Assembly: GCF_013407955.1 (NCBI RefSeq)
Contig: NZ_JACCBU010000001.1
Coordinates: forward strand, 3,410,001 to 3,474,000
Direction: 5' to 3'
Length of the DNA: 64,000 bases
From: Microlunatus parietis
Lineage (GTDB): Bacteria; Actinomycetota; Actinomycetes; Propionibacteriales; Propionibacteriaceae
Both the position numbers and the translations under genes were made by a program. The notes below the pieces were generated by a model. The model did not search any database. It saw nothing but the letters and a program-made list of their open reading frames with translations, and was not told where the DNA came from. Of this stretch, positions 52,501-61,172 are shown piece after piece (position 1 is the first letter of the stretch; each line of letters starts with the position of its first letter).

Positions 52501-53498
52501 GGTGTTCCGATCAGGTTTCCGGCACCGATCAACGGGCCGGCGGCGGCCAGCAGCGAGGCGACGATCCGCCCCACCTGGTCGCGATCCAGCGGTTGATCAT
52601 CCGAGAGTACGGGCACGCCGGTGGCCCCGCCGCCGAGGGGTCCGGGCGGCTGGGCCTCGCCGATCACCACGACGCCGGTCAGCGTACGGCCCGCCAGACC
52701 GGGCGGCACGGCGTCGGTGATCAAGAACCGGGCCGTTCGGTCGGCACCCGGACCGGCCGTGCTCTGCTCGAACAGGCCGGACCGGCAGCCGATGTCGAGC
52801 GGCCGGTCGGCCAGCCCGGTGATCATGGACGAGGCGAACTCGGCGGCCGGGCCGGTCGGCACCGGAACGGACTGCCAGCCGACCAGCGTGCCGTGCCCGG
52901 TCTGGTCCCCGGCGATCACCACGCTCAGGCCGGCGAAGAGCTCCAGGCAGGGCCGGACCAGCCGGTCCGGCGGCAGTCGCCGCATCGAGGCCGACGTGTC
53001 CAGGCCGACCGCCAGCCGCACCCGTCGCTCGGCCGGCAGCCGCGGCAGGCCGAGCACGCCGCGGGCTGCGTCCCGGGCCATCTCGGCGGTCGGCGGCAGT
53101 GCCTCGTCGTTGACCACTCCGACGGTGCTGATCTTGATCCGGCCGGCGTCGGGTTCCATGATCACGATGTCCCGCCGGTGCAGCCCGGACAGGTCGACCT
53201 GGTCCAGCACCGCCCGGTCCGCGTCGCCGCCGGCCGGGCTGTCCGGCCCGAGCGCCACCGTGACCACGCTCTGCGGCCCGAACGCCTCGCCCTCCGGCAG
53301 CAGGCTGACCTGGACCGGCTGGTCGATCACCGGCACGATCACCTGGTCCGGCCGGCGTACGGTGCGCACCGGCCCGTGCTGGCCGGCGACCTCGACCCGG
53401 TGCCCGAAGGGGCCGCCGCCGACCGGCTGCACCCGGATCGCGATCGGCAGCGCGTCCACCCGGACCGAGTGACCCTCGCGTAACAGATAGGTGGTCAT
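52497..53498 (-). CDS. von Willebrand A (vWA) domain protein
   Basis: 333 aa. MIDAS motif RLAVGLDTSASMRRL (DxSxS; about residues 164-178) with the downstream FLITDAVP strand. N-terminal 130 residues form a beta-rich domain (MTTYLLREGHSVRVDALP; VSLLPEGEAF) of unknown family. vWA proteins mediate Mg-dependent protein contacts and often sit in tellurite-resistance and predicted conflict operons. Start overlaps the GAP1-like stop by four bases; stop overlaps the GTPase ATG. Confidence 0.8.
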   Translation of the reverse strand: MTTYLLREGHSVRVDALPIAIRVQPVGGGPFGHRVEVAGQHGPVRTVRRPDQVIVPVIDQPVQVSLLPEGEAFGPQSVVTVALGPDSPAGGDADRAVLDQVDLSGLHRRDIVIMEPDAGRIKISTVGVVNDEALPPTAEMARDAARGVLGLPRLPAERRVRLAVGLDTSASMRRLPPDRLVRPCLELFAGLSVVIAGDQTGHGTLVGWQSVPVPTGPAAEFASSMITGLADRPLDIGCRSGLFEQSTAGPGADRTARFLITDAVPPGLAGRTLTGVVVIGEAQPPGPLGGGATGVPVLSDDQPLDRDQVGRIVASLLAAAGPLIGAGNLIGTP

Positions 53499-56248
53499 GA
53501 TCCATTGCTCCTTCCCCGGAGGAAGCCGGGCCGGTCACTCGAGCCTGACTGACCTCGGGCGATCGCGCGCAGTCGGGCGTCGGCCTGCCGTTCCAGGGCT
53601 CGCCGGTCGACATCCATCCGGGCATACCGCTGGGCCGTCCGCTCCGCGGTGACCCGGCGCGCCTGGTCCCACCGGTTCCCGATCTGATTCCCGGCCCAGT
53701 CCTGCACCAGGGTGTTCAGCAGCGACTTCCGGCTCGAGGTCAGCGAGCCGAGCCACTGCTGCGCCGTCCGGTCCACCCCGCCGAGCGCGAAGCCCCGGTC
53801 GGCCAGCAGTGCCGCGCGCAGCCAGGGCTCCTTGCGTTCGGCCGAGAACAGGTTCTTGATCAACACCGCCGAGTCCAGCTTGAGTTCGAAGCCGCGACCG
53901 GAGTTGATCTTGCTCCGGAGCCGTTTCGCGCCAGGCAGGCCGAGCTCCCGTACGGCATCGAGGACGAGAGCGCAGAGCAGCGCGTCGGACGCGTCCTCGG
54001 CCAGCCGGCCGGGCAGGTCCCAGGCCCAGAGCGCACCGGAGATCACCGCCTGCACCTCGGCGTCGGGCGGGTTGCGCCGGTTCTGCAGCCAGTACTGGTC
54101 CCGGGCCAGCAGCCGCAGCACCAGCAGGTCGGCGCCGACCTGGCGATCATGGTCCAGTCCGCGCAGCAGCGGATCCCGGAGGTCGTCGATCAGCCGGGTC
54201 AGGTCGTCGCTCGGCGGAGCCGACTTCACGGTCGGCGCCCACTGCCGAACGCCGACCGCGGCCGGCCAGCGGCGCCGGATCAGCAGCAGGTCACCGGCCG
54301 GCCAGGCGCCGCCCTCGAACGCGCGTTCCAACTCGGGCGGCGGCGACTCGTACGGCGCCAGCGCCCGCAGCGCCGACCAGGCGACCAGCGGCCGTTCGGC
54401 CGGATGCCGGTCCGGGTCCGTCGTCCACCGGTGGTACGCCAGCTCGGCCCGCAACGGGTCGTCGTCGCCGACGGCCAGCCGGCCCAACGGCGGCGGCGCG
54501 CCCTCGTCCGGATACAGCCACTCGGCGACCGGCGCGGCCAGCCGGCGGCCGATGGTGCCGCGGACCACCCACTCCTGACCGGCCAGCACCGGCCGGATCA
54601 CCCAGCGCAGGGCCCGCTCCGACACCGGGCCGGCCCGCTCGATCAGAGGCGCCGCGGGTTGATCGACACCGAGCAGGTGGCAGCAGCGTTCCAGGGCGTC
54701 GACCAACGGCTCCGGCGGCTCCAGGTGATCCAGCCCGCTGCGGGCCAGCAGGTCGATCAGGTGCAGCACCGCCACCGCCCGGTCCGCCTCGGTCAGCTCG
54801 GCCCCGGCGATCGCGGCGCAGGCGTCGCCGACCGCGGCGATCAGTTCGCGTTCGGTGATCATGGACAGCCGCGGTGCCGGGTCGGGCAGCGGGACCGCAC
54901 CGGGCCGGGCCAGCCAGTCCGGTTCCGCCACCGCCCGGCGGACGTAGGCCTCCATGATCAACTGGGCGGTCTGGGCACCGACCCGGGCCAGCGCCTCGGG
55001 GTTGCCGGCGATCTGCCAGGCGTCGGCGGTGGTCCGGCCCAGGCCGCGCCCGATCAACTCCCGCGCGGTCCGGTGCAGCTCCTCGTCGGCCGGCAACCCG
55101 TTCGGGCCGGTCCGGGTCACCACGGCGGCCGCCTCCCGGACCGCGTCGGCGAACCGGTCCCCGGCCCGGCCGACCGCCATCGCCAGCGGCCAGGCCACCG
55201 CCGCAGCGGGCAGCTCGGCACCGTCGAGCCGGGCGGCGACCCGGTCCAGTTCGGCCAGCGCCCAGGCCGCACCGGCTTCGTCGCCGAAGATCACCTGGGC
55301 CAGCACCGACCATTCGGTGACGGTGATCCGGTCACCGGCCGCGGTCCGGTGCGGCTCGCCGTCAAGATCACCGATCGCCAGCGGTTCCGCCTCGTCGATG
55401 ATCACCACCGGCGCCTGGGCCCGCAGCGGGCTGCGCGGATCGGCCGCGGCCGCGGCGATCTGATCTTGGTCGACGACCGGTACGCAGGCCAGCTGGACAC
55501 CCTGATCGAAGGCATTCGGGACGGACGAGATCCGTTCCAGGGTTGAGAAGGAGAAGCCGGCGGCCTGGTGTGCCGCCATCAGCAGCGAGACCGCCCCGGT
55601 CCACAGCGCGGCCCGGTCGGTGGACTCGGTGATCAACACGATCCGCGGCCCGCCGGCCAGGGCCGCGGCGGTCGCGTCGAGCAGCGCGGCCAGCACGCCG
55701 AACCGGAACTGGGTCGGGTCGAGCAGGAACCTGATCACCGAGTCGGCGGTGATCATGGTCCCGGGTTCCGGGCGCGGCCGGTCGCCGAGCCGAGCCCGGC
55801 TGACCTGGTCGGCACCGTACGGGGCGAGCCAGTCCGGCGAGCGCCAGAGCTGAATCGGCCGGACCGCCGCCGGCTCGTCGGCTCCGGGAGTCCGGTCCAG
55901 CACGACGTGGGTGAAGACGTTGCCGGGCCGGCCGGTCGCGTCCGGGCCCGCGGGACCGGCGTGCCACCAGGCCGTCGCGCCGCCGGCCGCGCCGGGGTCG
56001 ACCGGCGCGTAGACCAGCCGGCGCGGCAGTTCGGCGATCTGTTCCGGGGTCGGGAACCGCGGGATCTCCACCCCGGCATCGAACTGGGTGGCCACCCGGG
56101 CCCGCAGCTGCTCCCGCTCGTCCCGGCTCAGCCCGCCGTCCTCCTGGACGATCTGCCAGCCGCCGGCGCTGATCCGGGTGCCGGCGGCGTTGACCCCGTG
56201 CAGCGAGGTGTACGTCAGCCGCCCGTACCGCGGCAGAGTGTCAAGCAC
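53495..56248 (-). CDS. GAP1-like protein (GTPase-associated)
   Basis: 917 aa, soluble. N-terminal 170 residues (GRLTYTSLHGVNAAGT; GRPGNVFTHVVLDRTPG) match the GTPase-associated protein 1 N-terminal domain as I recall it: a YTSL start and an R-x-GN-x-F-x-H stretch. The middle (FGVLAALLDATAAALAGGPRIVLITES..HQAAGFSFSTLERI) and C-terminal helical region have no named fold. Expected partner of GTPases in predicted conflict systems. Three bases from the preceding FN3-like gene, overlaps vWA. Confidence 0.7.
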   Translation of the reverse strand: MLDTLPRYGRLTYTSLHGVNAAGTRISAGGWQIVQEDGGLSRDEREQLRARVATQFDAGVEIPRFPTPEQIAELPRRLVYAPVDPGAAGGATAWWHAGPAGPDATGRPGNVFTHVVLDRTPGADEPAAVRPIQLWRSPDWLAPYGADQVSRARLGDRPRPEPGTMITADSVIRFLLDPTQFRFGVLAALLDATAAALAGGPRIVLITESTDRAALWTGAVSLLMAAHQAAGFSFSTLERISSVPNAFDQGVQLACVPVVDQDQIAAAAADPRSPLRAQAPVVIIDEAEPLAIGDLDGEPHRTAAGDRITVTEWSVLAQVIFGDEAGAAWALAELDRVAARLDGAELPAAAVAWPLAMAVGRAGDRFADAVREAAAVVTRTGPNGLPADEELHRTARELIGRGLGRTTADAWQIAGNPEALARVGAQTAQLIMEAYVRRAVAEPDWLARPGAVPLPDPAPRLSMITERELIAAVGDACAAIAGAELTEADRAVAVLHLIDLLARSGLDHLEPPEPLVDALERCCHLLGVDQPAAPLIERAGPVSERALRWVIRPVLAGQEWVVRGTIGRRLAAPVAEWLYPDEGAPPPLGRLAVGDDDPLRAELAYHRWTTDPDRHPAERPLVAWSALRALAPYESPPPELERAFEGGAWPAGDLLLIRRRWPAAVGVRQWAPTVKSAPPSDDLTRLIDDLRDPLLRGLDHDRQVGADLLVLRLLARDQYWLQNRRNPPDAEVQAVISGALWAWDLPGRLAEDASDALLCALVLDAVRELGLPGAKRLRSKINSGRGFELKLDSAVLIKNLFSAERKEPWLRAALLADRGFALGGVDRTAQQWLGSLTSSRKSLLNTLVQDWAGNQIGNRWDQARRVTAERTAQRYARMDVDRRALERQADARLRAIARGQSGSSDRPGFLRGRSNGS

Positions 56249-56251
56249 GGG

Positions 56252-58471
56252 TCAGCCCAGCCGCAGCGAGTCGACCGGCGGATCGAGGATCGCGACCAGC
56301 GAGGTCCGCTCCGGCGGCAGGTCGGCGAACAGCCGGACGTAGCCGGTGCGGCCGCGGACCGACGCCTTCCAGGCCACCGCGCCGGGCCGGGTGCCGATGC
56401 CGTCCGGCCGGAACCGGAGCACCGGCCGGGTCACCTCCTCGATGTCCTCGGTGACCTCCAGTTGCTGGCCGTCGCCGGGGTGCAGCGGCAGCCGGGTCGG
56501 GTGGTGCACCAGCACCAGCGGCGGGCAGTTGGTGATGTCGGACTCGCTGGACAACCGGATCAGCACCCGGTCCGGCTTCAGTAGCAGGGTGCGGCGCAGC
56601 TCGAGCCCGTACCGGATCCGCATCAGGCCCGGATAGCGCACCTCGACTGGCACGCTCTCCCGCCGTTCGCCGCCGACGAAGGAGACGCCGGTGATCCGGA
56701 CCGTCGCGCCGCGGTTCGGCAGCGGCCGGGCGAACTGGACCCCGCCGAGCTGGTTGTAGAGATCGGTCGAGCACTCAACGGTGCCGGTCACGTCACCGCC
56801 CTGCAGGATCTCGGCGAGTACGGTCGCGGCGCCCGGCGGCCAGCCGAACTTGAGCACCTGCTGGTCGCACCGTTCGACGATCACCGGGTCGTGCACCGGC
56901 CGGACCCGGACCGCGGGCACCGTCCGGCCGACCCGGGCGATGCCGTCCAGTACGACGACCGGGGTGAAGTAGGCGCGGTCCCAGCGGCGCGGCCAGGGCA
57001 CGTTGCGCATGCCGACCCGGCCGTCCGGCTGCGGGCTGATCGGGTGCGCCAGCCGGTCGGCGTCGGCCAGGTTCATCTGCGGCAGCGCCGACTCCGGGTG
57101 GCTGCCGTGCTCGGCGCCGGCCAGCGGCCGGTTCTCGGTGCGGTAGACGAACACCCGGCCGGCCGGCTGCGGCGACCAGAGCAGATCGAACTGCCAGTCG
57201 TCATCGTTCCCGTGCTGGGAGACCTCGAGATCATCGATCGGGTCGACGACCGCCGAGACGCCGACCTCGACGGTGACCGCGCCGGACAGTTGCGGTACGC
57301 CGTCGACGGTCGCCTCGGTGCAGAACTGGTAGAGGTAGCGGCGGCCGCGTTCGGCGTCGTTGTCGACGAAGCCGCCCAGGTTGGGCTCGGCGGCCAGGAT
57401 CCGGTACTGCGGATCGGGCTGGCCGGGCCGGGCCCGTTCCACCGGCGTCCGGTAGATGTGCACCCGGTCGATTCCGTACCAGACCGACCACTGGCCGATC
57501 ACCCGTCCCTCGTCCTCGCGCAGTTCGACGTCGACGACCCGGCTGACCACGGCCTTCTCGGCGATCAGCCGCGGCTGGCCGCGCCGGGCCAGTGCCAGCG
57601 TCGGGCCGGTGTTGCACCAGACCTGGTAGTAGCGGATCGCCGCCGTGAACGGGCGGGTGTCCAGCGTGCTGCGTTCGGCGTCGCCGAGGACGACCGCGAC
57701 CAGGTCGGCCCGGTCCGGGGAGTACGGCCGGTGCTCGTCGCTGGCCACCACGCGGTACGCGGTCGCGCCGGCCAGCCCGTCCGGCTGGTCCCAGGCAAGC
57801 CGTACCCCGTCGGAGCCGGTCAGCGACCGCAGCGCAACGGTCGACGGTACGGCGCCGCCGCCGAATCCGGCCGCGTCCAGGTCGGAACCGAACTCGTACG
57901 GGGCGAAGCCGGCCGCGAGGTCCGGTGGCTGCACGCCCGCCGGTTGGTGCTGCTCGGCGGCGCGGCGCGGGCCGGGCTGCTCGAGGCCGTAGCCGTCCGG
58001 CTCCGTGGGCGGGACTTCAACGCGCGCTGAGCTTGTCGAAGCGCTGGGGGTGGTGCTCGGGCATGGCCGTTCGACAGGCTCAGGGCGCGTGGGTTGCTGC
58101 TCGGGGGGCGTGGGTTGCGAGTGCTCGGGGCTCGGCCCTTCGACAGGCTCAGGGAACGAGGGCGTGGTCGGGTGCTGGACCGCGGTGACCGGGGTGTCGG
58201 TCGGGTCGGCCGGCATCGTCGGCGTCGACGGGCCGGCCGCGGGTGTGGCGACCAGGCGTTCCAGGTCGGGCGCGTACTTGCGCAGGGCGGCCGGCAGCAT
58301 GGCGGCGATCTCGGCGGCCCGGCGCTGGCCGGACCGGGCGACGGCGCGCAGATAGGTGTCCTTGATCTCGCCCAGTTGCAGCCGGCTCTCCAGCACCTCG
58401 CGGTCCCGCCAGGCCTTGAGCCGCTCGAACGTCGGGTCGACCGGCGCGCCGCCCAGGGTGTGGTCGTCCAT
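56252..58471 (-). CDS. FN3-like multidomain protein with repeat-derived linker
   Basis: 739 aa. N-terminal helical segment (PTFERLKAWRDREVLESRL, about 10-70), a Pro/Ser/Thr-rich linker (about 80-160), then a chain of fibronectin-III-like modules (VRLAWDQPDG, YRVVASD; WSVWYGIDRVHIYRTP; DDWQFDLLWSPQPAGRVFVYRTENRP) and a C-terminal beta-domain. The linker holds three copies of the dispersed repeat translated as PEPVEG, PEPVER and STSSAR. Start ATG 58471 overlaps the stop of the preceding gene (TGATG). Cytoplasmic, no signal peptide. Confidence 0.65.
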   Translation of the reverse strand: MDDHTLGGAPVDPTFERLKAWRDREVLESRLQLGEIKDTYLRAVARSGQRRAAEIAAMLPAALRKYAPDLERLVATPAAGPSTPTMPADPTDTPVTAVQHPTTPSFPEPVEGPSPEHSQPTPPEQQPTRPEPVERPCPSTTPSASTSSARVEVPPTEPDGYGLEQPGPRRAAEQHQPAGVQPPDLAAGFAPYEFGSDLDAAGFGGGAVPSTVALRSLTGSDGVRLAWDQPDGLAGATAYRVVASDEHRPYSPDRADLVAVVLGDAERSTLDTRPFTAAIRYYQVWCNTGPTLALARRGQPRLIAEKAVVSRVVDVELREDEGRVIGQWSVWYGIDRVHIYRTPVERARPGQPDPQYRILAAEPNLGGFVDNDAERGRRYLYQFCTEATVDGVPQLSGAVTVEVGVSAVVDPIDDLEVSQHGNDDDWQFDLLWSPQPAGRVFVYRTENRPLAGAEHGSHPESALPQMNLADADRLAHPISPQPDGRVGMRNVPWPRRWDRAYFTPVVVLDGIARVGRTVPAVRVRPVHDPVIVERCDQQVLKFGWPPGAATVLAEILQGGDVTGTVECSTDLYNQLGGVQFARPLPNRGATVRITGVSFVGGERRESVPVEVRYPGLMRIRYGLELRRTLLLKPDRVLIRLSSESDITNCPPLVLVHHPTRLPLHPGDGQQLEVTEDIEEVTRPVLRFRPDGIGTRPGAVAWKASVRGRTGYVRLFADLPPERTSLVAILDPPVDSLRLG
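58021..58161. repeat. Three copies of the dispersed repeat within a coding linker
   Basis: Copies at 58021-58045 (GAGCTTGTCGAA orientation), 58069-58089 and 58136-58161 (TTCGACAGGCTCAGGG). All keep the frame of the FN3-like gene. Confidence 0.85.
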
Positions 58472-61167
58472 CAGTACACCTCGTCGATCTCGGGCATCGG
58501 CCACCGGGTCCGGTCCGGGTCCGCGTCCGGCGTGCCGGAGCCGGGCACCGCCGCGAGCTCGTACGCGGCGAAGGCCTCGGTCAGCTGGACCAGGACGGCG
58601 GCCCGACTCAACTCGTGACCGGTGCCGCGGAACCAGTTGCTGACGATCCGGTGCCGACCGGCCACCCGGGCCTCGGCGCCGAACCCGACCGGGTCGAGTT
58701 GCTGGCCGTGCCAGGCTTCGGCGGGTTGGTCCAGTCCGGCCATGAATTCCGGGTACGAGCGCGGAGTCTGCTCCTGGCCGGCGATCCGGACCGATGCGAC
58801 GAGAGACCGGCCCAGCTCACTCTCCGGCAGGGACCGGCCGACGGCCTGCCACAACGCGCGGCCGCCGTCGCTCAGCGGGTCTCCGTCCTCGCCGAACTCG
58901 AGCAGGTCGGCCCAGCGGACCAGCAGGCTGCCCTCGCCGGCCTGCTCGGCGTACATCCGCTCCGGGCTCTGGGCCAGGTCGATCGCCTCCGGCCCCAGCC
59001 GACCCGGTGCCGATTCGAGCAGCGCCTGCCAGGGCCGGCTCAGCCAGCCGGCCCGGAACACCTCGCGTCGGATCACCGTGGCCGCCTTCGCGACCGCCTC
59101 CGGCTGCAGCTCGGCCACCCCGATCCGAGCCGACAGCGGCAGTCCGGAGGCCGGCAGCCGCCGCTCCGGGCCGGTCGCCGCGGGCCCGCCGAACGGGGCG
59201 GCCAGCACCACGCCGGCGATCCGGGACCAGGCCAGGAACTGCTCGTACGCCGCGGTGAGCCGGTTCAGGTCGCGCAGCACGTGGCCGAGATTGACCCGGT
59301 TGGCGTCGGTCTGGGAGGCGGCGTCGCGGCGCCGGTTCAGTTCGCGGAACAGCTCCCGCTGGCTGACGAAGAACACCGCGCAACTGCCGAGCAGCCAGAC
59401 CACCACAGCCGCGACGATGGCGATGGTCACGGTCTCCCAGGTCAGCGCCTCGAAGCCGCCGAGAAGCAGCAGGATGCCGATCACCACGGCAAGCCCGATC
59501 AGCAGGCCGCGCATCCACCAGGTGAGCCGCCTCATCTTCCGCCGCAGGTCGTCCGACGGTTCGTCGTCCTGGCCGGCCTGGGCCAGCGAGCTGAGGATCG
59601 CCTGCGCCTCGTCGCGGGCGTCGGAGACCGCGCGGCCGAGCCGCTGCCCCACCTTGACCGCGTATGCCGAGCGATAGCGACCCAGCCAGCCGTCCAGCCC
59701 GGCCCGGGCCCGATCCAGCTCGGGGGTGAGCTGGCCCTCGGGCGGGTTCAGCCGGGCCTGCGCGGCGTGCATCCCGAGCAGGTCGTACGGCGCGAGGTCG
59801 GCACCGCCCAACTGGCCCGGCGCCTTCCAGCGGTGCTGCGGCCCCGGCACCACCTGCGCCGGGTCGGCCAGCACTGCCCGGTCCGCGCCGACCTGGAGCG
59901 GCGGCAGGTCGGAGATCCGCTCGCCGCCGTCGGCCAACGTGTACGCGCCCGCGAGGTAGTCCTGCCAGAGCGTGGACAGGTCGTGCCGGCCCGCGGACAG
60001 TTCGCCCGAACCGCCGGACTCGCCGATCACGCCGGCCAGTTCGTTGGACGCCCGGGCCCAGTCCCGCCAGTCGGCGCCGGTGCCGTCCGGCCGGATGCCA
60101 CGGACGACCACCGCGTACGCCGACGGGGCGCGACCGAACACGCTGCCGTGCACGGCGGCCGCCGCGGACGAGGCGAGCTTGTTGGTGATCGCGGCGCGCC
60201 ACCGCATCGGGGTGTTCTTGATCGCCGCCCAGATGAACGAGAACAGCATCCGCAGCGCGGCCAGCGCGCCGATGTCCTTGACCGGGCTCGGCGCCGGCTG
60301 CACCCGTGGGCCGCGGAGCACCGCGCCGTGCTTGCGCCACAGGGCGTCCGCCATGGTCCGGGTCGCGGTCTCCACGTCGTCGTGGCCGGCGCCCCGGATC
60401 CCGTTGCTGGGCTGGGCTTCGCCGATGCGCAGGGACTGCGCGCCGGCCACCCGGACCGCGGGCAGCCCGCCGGCCGTCGACGTGACGCCGTCCCGGATCG
60501 CCTGCTCGACCGCCGACGCGTCCAGCGACCGGAAGAACACCCGGCCGACCCGGACCGTCCGTCCCGGCGGCACCGCGACGTCGTCCAGCGGCGCGTCCGG
60601 CACCCCGGACCAGAGCCCGGTCAGCCCGGCCACCGCGGTCGCGGCCGGACCGCCGATCAGCGCCGGGTCGTCGCTCGGCTGCAGCACCTGGTGGCCCAGG
60701 CCGGGGCCGCGGGCGTCCTCCGGCGAGATCACCACCGTGTGCCAGCCGTCCCGACCAAGATCATCGGCGGCTGCCGTACCGCCGGGTCGGGTGATCACGC
60801 AACGCAGTCGCTCGATCCGGCTGGTGCCGCTGGAGCGCCGGACCAGGTCGACAAGATCACGTTCCTGCCCTTCGACAGACCCTTCGCCAGGCTCAGGGCC
60901 CGGAAGAACTGCGGCCAGCGAGCAGACCCGGACCCGGTCGTACTGGTGTTCGGCCAGCACCTGCTGCACCGTCACCGGACGACCGGCGCCGCCCTTGATC
61001 AACTCCGCGGCCACCGAAAGTTGATCATGACCGACTTGATCATGATCATGGCCGAGCCGGACCCAGCAGAACTCGTCGATCAGACCGAGCGCGGACAGGT
61101 CGCGCAGCGCGTCCCGGGCGCCGGTGAGCACGCCGTCCGGGGCGGCCAGCAGCACCAGATTCGTCAT
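58471..61167 (-). CDS. Large two-TM protein of the GTPase operon
   Basis: 898 aa. N-terminal Rossmann-like region (MTNLVLLAAPDGVLTGARDALRDL; no nucleotide-binding glycine motif), a central domain, two adjacent TM helices (about 553-572 GLLIGLAVVIGILLLLGGF and 579-602), then a coiled-coil-like segment (REL FRELNRRRDA) and C-terminal domain. Contains an insert PGPEPGEGSVEGQE from a dispersed repeat at 60868. No family named. ATG 61167 is five bases after the tubulin-like stop. Likely the membrane anchor of the complex. Confidence 0.65.
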   Translation of the reverse strand: MTNLVLLAAPDGVLTGARDALRDLSALGLIDEFCWVRLGHDHDQVGHDQLSVAAELIKGGAGRPVTVQQVLAEHQYDRVRVCSLAAVLPGPEPGEGSVEGQERDLVDLVRRSSGTSRIERLRCVITRPGGTAAADDLGRDGWHTVVISPEDARGPGLGHQVLQPSDDPALIGGPAATAVAGLTGLWSGVPDAPLDDVAVPPGRTVRVGRVFFRSLDASAVEQAIRDGVTSTAGGLPAVRVAGAQSLRIGEAQPSNGIRGAGHDDVETATRTMADALWRKHGAVLRGPRVQPAPSPVKDIGALAALRMLFSFIWAAIKNTPMRWRAAITNKLASSAAAAVHGSVFGRAPSAYAVVVRGIRPDGTGADWRDWARASNELAGVIGESGGSGELSAGRHDLSTLWQDYLAGAYTLADGGERISDLPPLQVGADRAVLADPAQVVPGPQHRWKAPGQLGGADLAPYDLLGMHAAQARLNPPEGQLTPELDRARAGLDGWLGRYRSAYAVKVGQRLGRAVSDARDEAQAILSSLAQAGQDDEPSDDLRRKMRRLTWWMRGLLIGLAVVIGILLLLGGFEALTWETVTIAIVAAVVVWLLGSCAVFFVSQRELFRELNRRRDAASQTDANRVNLGHVLRDLNRLTAAYEQFLAWSRIAGVVLAAPFGGPAATGPERRLPASGLPLSARIGVAELQPEAVAKAATVIRREVFRAGWLSRPWQALLESAPGRLGPEAIDLAQSPERMYAEQAGEGSLLVRWADLLEFGEDGDPLSDGGRALWQAVGRSLPESELGRSLVASVRIAGQEQTPRSYPEFMAGLDQPAEAWHGQQLDPVGFGAEARVAGRHRIVSNWFRGTGHELSRAAVLVQLTEAFAAYELAAVPGSGTPDADPDRTRWPMPEIDEVY
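60868..60900. repeat. Tandem double copy of the dispersed repeat in a coding region
   Basis: CCCTTCGACAGA followed by CCCTTCGCCAGGCTCAGGG. In the minus-strand frame of the two-TM gene it reads GPEPGEGSVEGQ. Confidence 0.75.
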
Positions 61168-61172
61168 GAGCG

